The notes under the pieces are model-generated. The model was given only the letters and a program-made list of their open reading frames with translations, had not been told where the DNA came from and did not search any database. The position numbers and the translations under genes are program-made. 64,000 bases of DNA from CALXOJ01 sp034120015 (lineage in GTDB: Bacteria > Spirochaetota > Spirochaetia > JAFGXN01), in assembly GCA_034120015.1 (NCBI GenBank), contig JAXEIF010000022.1:11156-75155 (forward strand). Reading direction: 5' to 3'. The stretch's first letter is position 1, and each line of letters starts with the position of its first letter. Of this stretch, positions 62,180 to 64,000 are shown piece after piece.

Positions 62180-62208
62180 ATCATAGCGCAAAACGATTCG
62201 CTTTTCAA
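62180..62208 (-). promoter_or_regulatory. promoter abutting leuS (leaderless type)
   Basis: Minus strand TTGAAA (62208-62203), exactly 17 bases, TATGAT (62185-62180), 6 bases, ATG 62173. Confidence 0.65.
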
Positions 62209-62219
62209 GCGGTCGAAGT

Positions 62220-63632
62220 TCAACGCAGGGTGTAGATTTGATCGTGTCTGACAATTTCGACCGACGGCCAGCCGTCATTCAGCAGGTATTTTTTCAGTGC
62301 ACTTTGGGAATCCGGTTCTCCGTGGACAAGAAAGAGACCTTTCAGCCGGGAATCATCTCCTTCATTGAGCCATTCGCCGATTTCTTTATAGTCGGCATGG
62401 GCACTGAAAGCGTTGATTTCTTCGATTTTTGCGTGAACGGGGTGCATTTCACCGAAAATTTTGACTTCTTCGGCACCGTTTTTGATGCGGCGGCCGAGGG
62501 TGTTTTCTGCCATATAACCGACAATCAGAATTGTATTTTCTTTTCGGCTGATGTTGTTGGCCAGATGATGGAGAATACGGCCGGCTTCGCACATACCGTC
62601 GGCACTGATGATGATCATCGGACCTTTGCGGTCATTGAGCGCTTTCGATTCTTCCGTGTTGGAAATAAATGACAGCATATTGAATCCGAACGGATTTTTG
62701 TGATGTTTCAGAAAGGCGTCGTATGTTTCCTTGTCGTAACATTCGGGATGAACCTGAAAAATCGAGGTGGCGTTGACAGCCATCGGTGAATCAATAAAAA
62801 TCGGAATTTCGGGAACGGCTCCGGCGTCCTGCAGCAAATGGAAATAGTAAATCAGCTCCTGTGTGCGCTCGACCGCAAAGGACGGAATAATAATTTTTCC
62901 GCCTGTTTTTACGATATCGGTTGTAATGCGGCCGAGACCGGCCATGGCTTCGTCGTGGGATTCATGCAGGCGGTTGCCGTAAGTACTTTCCAGTACAACG
63001 TAATCGGCTGCCGGCATCGGATCGGGATCGCGGATAATCGGTTTGTTTTTCCGTCCCAAGTCGCCGGTAAAAAGGATTTTGACCTCGTTTTCTTTTCCTT
63101 CGTAAACGGTAATTAATGCCATTGCCGAACCGAGAATATGCCCCGCATCGAAAAACTCGAGTTTGACATCGGGACCGACGGAAATCGGTCTGTGATAAGA
63201 AATCCCGACCATCTGATTGGACGTGACTGTTACATCGGATTCGGTAAATAAAGGTTCCCAGTCGAATTCTTTTCCTTTTTCTTTGGCTTTTTTACGCAGG
63301 AATTCGGCATCCCGTGCCTGAATGTGAGCGCTGTCCATCATGATCAGATTGGCAAGGCTGCGGGTGGCCGGGGTTGCATAAATATTGCCTTTGTATCCGT
63401 TTTTGACAAAATAGGGAAGCAGTCCGCAGTGGTCGTAATGAGCATGTGTCAGAATGACCGCCTCGACTTTGTCTGGAGAAATATCGATTTGTCTGTTTTT
63501 TTGATCGGCGACGGCCCGTTTTCCCTGAAAGGCGCCGTAATCGATGAGATACGAACGGCCGTCGACTTCCAAAACATGTTTGGAACCGGTGACTTCTTCG
63601 ACGGCTCCCAGTGAATAAAACGATACACTCAT
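62220..63632 (-). CDS. MBL-fold/beta-CASP RNA-processing exonuclease
   Basis: 470 residues. Metallo-beta-lactamase motif LTHAHYDHCGLLPYF, further metal motifs FFDAGHILGSAM and FTGDLGRKNKP, then the beta-CASP region (FIDSPMAVNAT, ISADGMCEAGRILHHL) and the C-terminal RMMBL HADYKEIGEWL. The family includes CPSF73-like nucleases and bacterial RNase-type enzymes of the archaeal kind. ATG 63632 (MSVSFYS) has GAGAGGGA; the longer frame to 63680 begins at the -10 region TAAAAT. Confidence 0.9.
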   Translation of the reverse strand: MSVSFYSLGAVEEVTGSKHVLEVDGRSYLIDYGAFQGKRAVADQKNRQIDISPDKVEAVILTHAHYDHCGLLPYFVKNGYKGNIYATPATRSLANLIMMDSAHIQARDAEFLRKKAKEKGKEFDWEPLFTESDVTVTSNQMVGISYHRPISVGPDVKLEFFDAGHILGSAMALITVYEGKENEVKILFTGDLGRKNKPIIRDPDPMPAADYVVLESTYGNRLHESHDEAMAGLGRITTDIVKTGGKIIIPSFAVERTQELIYYFHLLQDAGAVPEIPIFIDSPMAVNATSIFQVHPECYDKETYDAFLKHHKNPFGFNMLSFISNTEESKALNDRKGPMIIISADGMCEAGRILHHLANNISRKENTILIVGYMAENTLGRRIKNGAEEVKIFGEMHPVHAKIEEINAFSAHADYKEIGEWLNEGDDSRLKGLFLVHGEPDSQSALKKYLLNDGWPSVEIVRHDQIYTLR

Positions 63633-63686
63633 AAAATCCCTCTCTGTCATTATTTTACTACGGCAGAGAGGGGAACGCAAGTTTTT

Positions 63687-64000
63687 TTAGGAAAGCGCTT
63701 TGGCGATTTCGGCTGCTTTGTCTGTTTTTTCCCAAGGCAGGCCCGGTTTGCCGAAGTGTCCGTAGAAAGTGGTTTGTTTGTAAATCGGTCTTCTTAAATC
63801 GAGGGTTTTGATAATACCGGCGGGAGAAAGATCAAACATGTCCTGAACCAGAGCCGTCAGTTTCGATTCTTCGACGGCGGCGGTACCGAAAGTATCGATC
63901 ATCACCGAAACGGGCTGCGGGTAACCGATGGCGTAGGCCAGCTGCAGTTCGCACCGCTCGAAAACGCCGGAAGCGACGATATTTTTGGCGATATAACGGG
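63687..64000 (-). CDS. metK: S-adenosylmethionine synthetase, C-terminal part
   Basis: The last about 104 residues of MetK; the start lies beyond the window. RYIAKNIVASG, AYAIGYPQPVSVMIDTFGT and the terminal YGHFGKPGLPWEKTD region are diagnostic of the family, which makes SAM from ATP and methionine. The gap from 63653 to 63686 shows no terminator. Confidence 0.95.
   Translation of the reverse strand, partial: RYIAKNIVASGVFERCELQLAYAIGYPQPVSVMIDTFGTAAVEESKLTALVQDMFDLSPAGIIKTLDLRRPIYKQTTFYGHFGKPGLPWEKTDKAAEIAKALS

Noticed and set aside
60869..62251. 460-codon open frame antisense to leuS
   Set aside because: It mirrors leuS on the other strand, has no domain pattern and no promoter or ribosome binding site.
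1..64000. tRNA genes, CRISPR arrays, insertion sequences, prophage
   Set aside because: I looked in the gaps and found no cloverleaf, spaced repeats, transposase or phage motifs; a tRNA or RNA family search would be decisive.

Overview
This window reads as a chromosome segment from a spirochaete, most likely a Treponema-like or Sphaerochaeta-like member of Spirochaetota. The clues are inferred, not searched: many lipoproteins with loose lipoboxes (LFSC, VSC, AGC), Bacterial_Listeria-type (InlB B) repeat lipoproteins, an archaeal/eukaryotic-type prolyl-tRNA synthetase, a stand-alone EpmA next to lgt, and a MurA with Asp in place of the catalytic Cys. Base composition looks moderate (near half GC by eye), except for an AT-richer lipoprotein cluster at about 21-28 kb. 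Genes are packed tightly on both strands. No gap over about 220 bp lacks a gene, and I saw no rRNA, tRNA, CRISPR array or insertion sequence.

Layout. 0-6 kb: the tail of an unknown gene, then a translationally coupled pair, a giant lipoprotein with chitobiase-C-like Ig domains and a probable outer-membrane protein with FlgD-like Ig domains. 6-11.3 kb: SGNH hydrolase, lipoprotein, galU, aspS. 11.4-15.2 kb: hemerythrin, and a fumarate reductase operon (flavoprotein, iron-sulfur subunit, CCG-domain subunit) without a cytochrome b. 15.2-18.6 kb: a heterodimeric ABC exporter with one degenerate ATP site. 18.8-28.4 kb: five modular InlB-repeat lipoproteins, one a pseudogene, with a PHP phosphatase gene inserted. 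28.6-36.6 kb: periplasmic thioredoxin, DUF4105 protein, epmA, lgt, MinD-like ATPase, ctpA, rsmE, WecG-type glycosyltransferase. 36.6-41 kb: a four-gene operon of an unknown anchored protein, nfnA, nfnB and an acyl-ACP thioesterase. 41-48.3 kb: orphan sugar-binding lipoprotein, divergent sigma54-type AAA+ protein, a frameshifted six-hairpin glycosidase, a STAS-zinc ribbon protein and two membrane proteins. 48.3-64 kb: murA, DAACS symporter, folB, hot-dog thioesterase, glycosidase, proS, M29 peptidase, ClC exchanger, PerR, metallophosphoesterase, leuS, MBL/beta-CASP protein and the 3' part of metK.

Working together, the genes suggest a fermentative, anaerobic, sugar-using cell. Fumarate would be the internal electron sink (Frd), NADPH and ferredoxin would be balanced by NfnAB, and oxygen/peroxide handling would fall to hemerythrin and PerR. 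The envelope is rich in lipoproteins matured by the local Lgt.

The most striking global signal is in the promoters. At 14 transcription units a sigma70-like -10 box (often with a TTGAAA/TTGACA -35 at 16-18 bp) ends only 5-10 bases before the start codon, with no ribosome binding site. This predicts widespread leaderless mRNAs. Internal genes of operons and the InlB lipoproteins instead carry ordinary GGAG-type sites.
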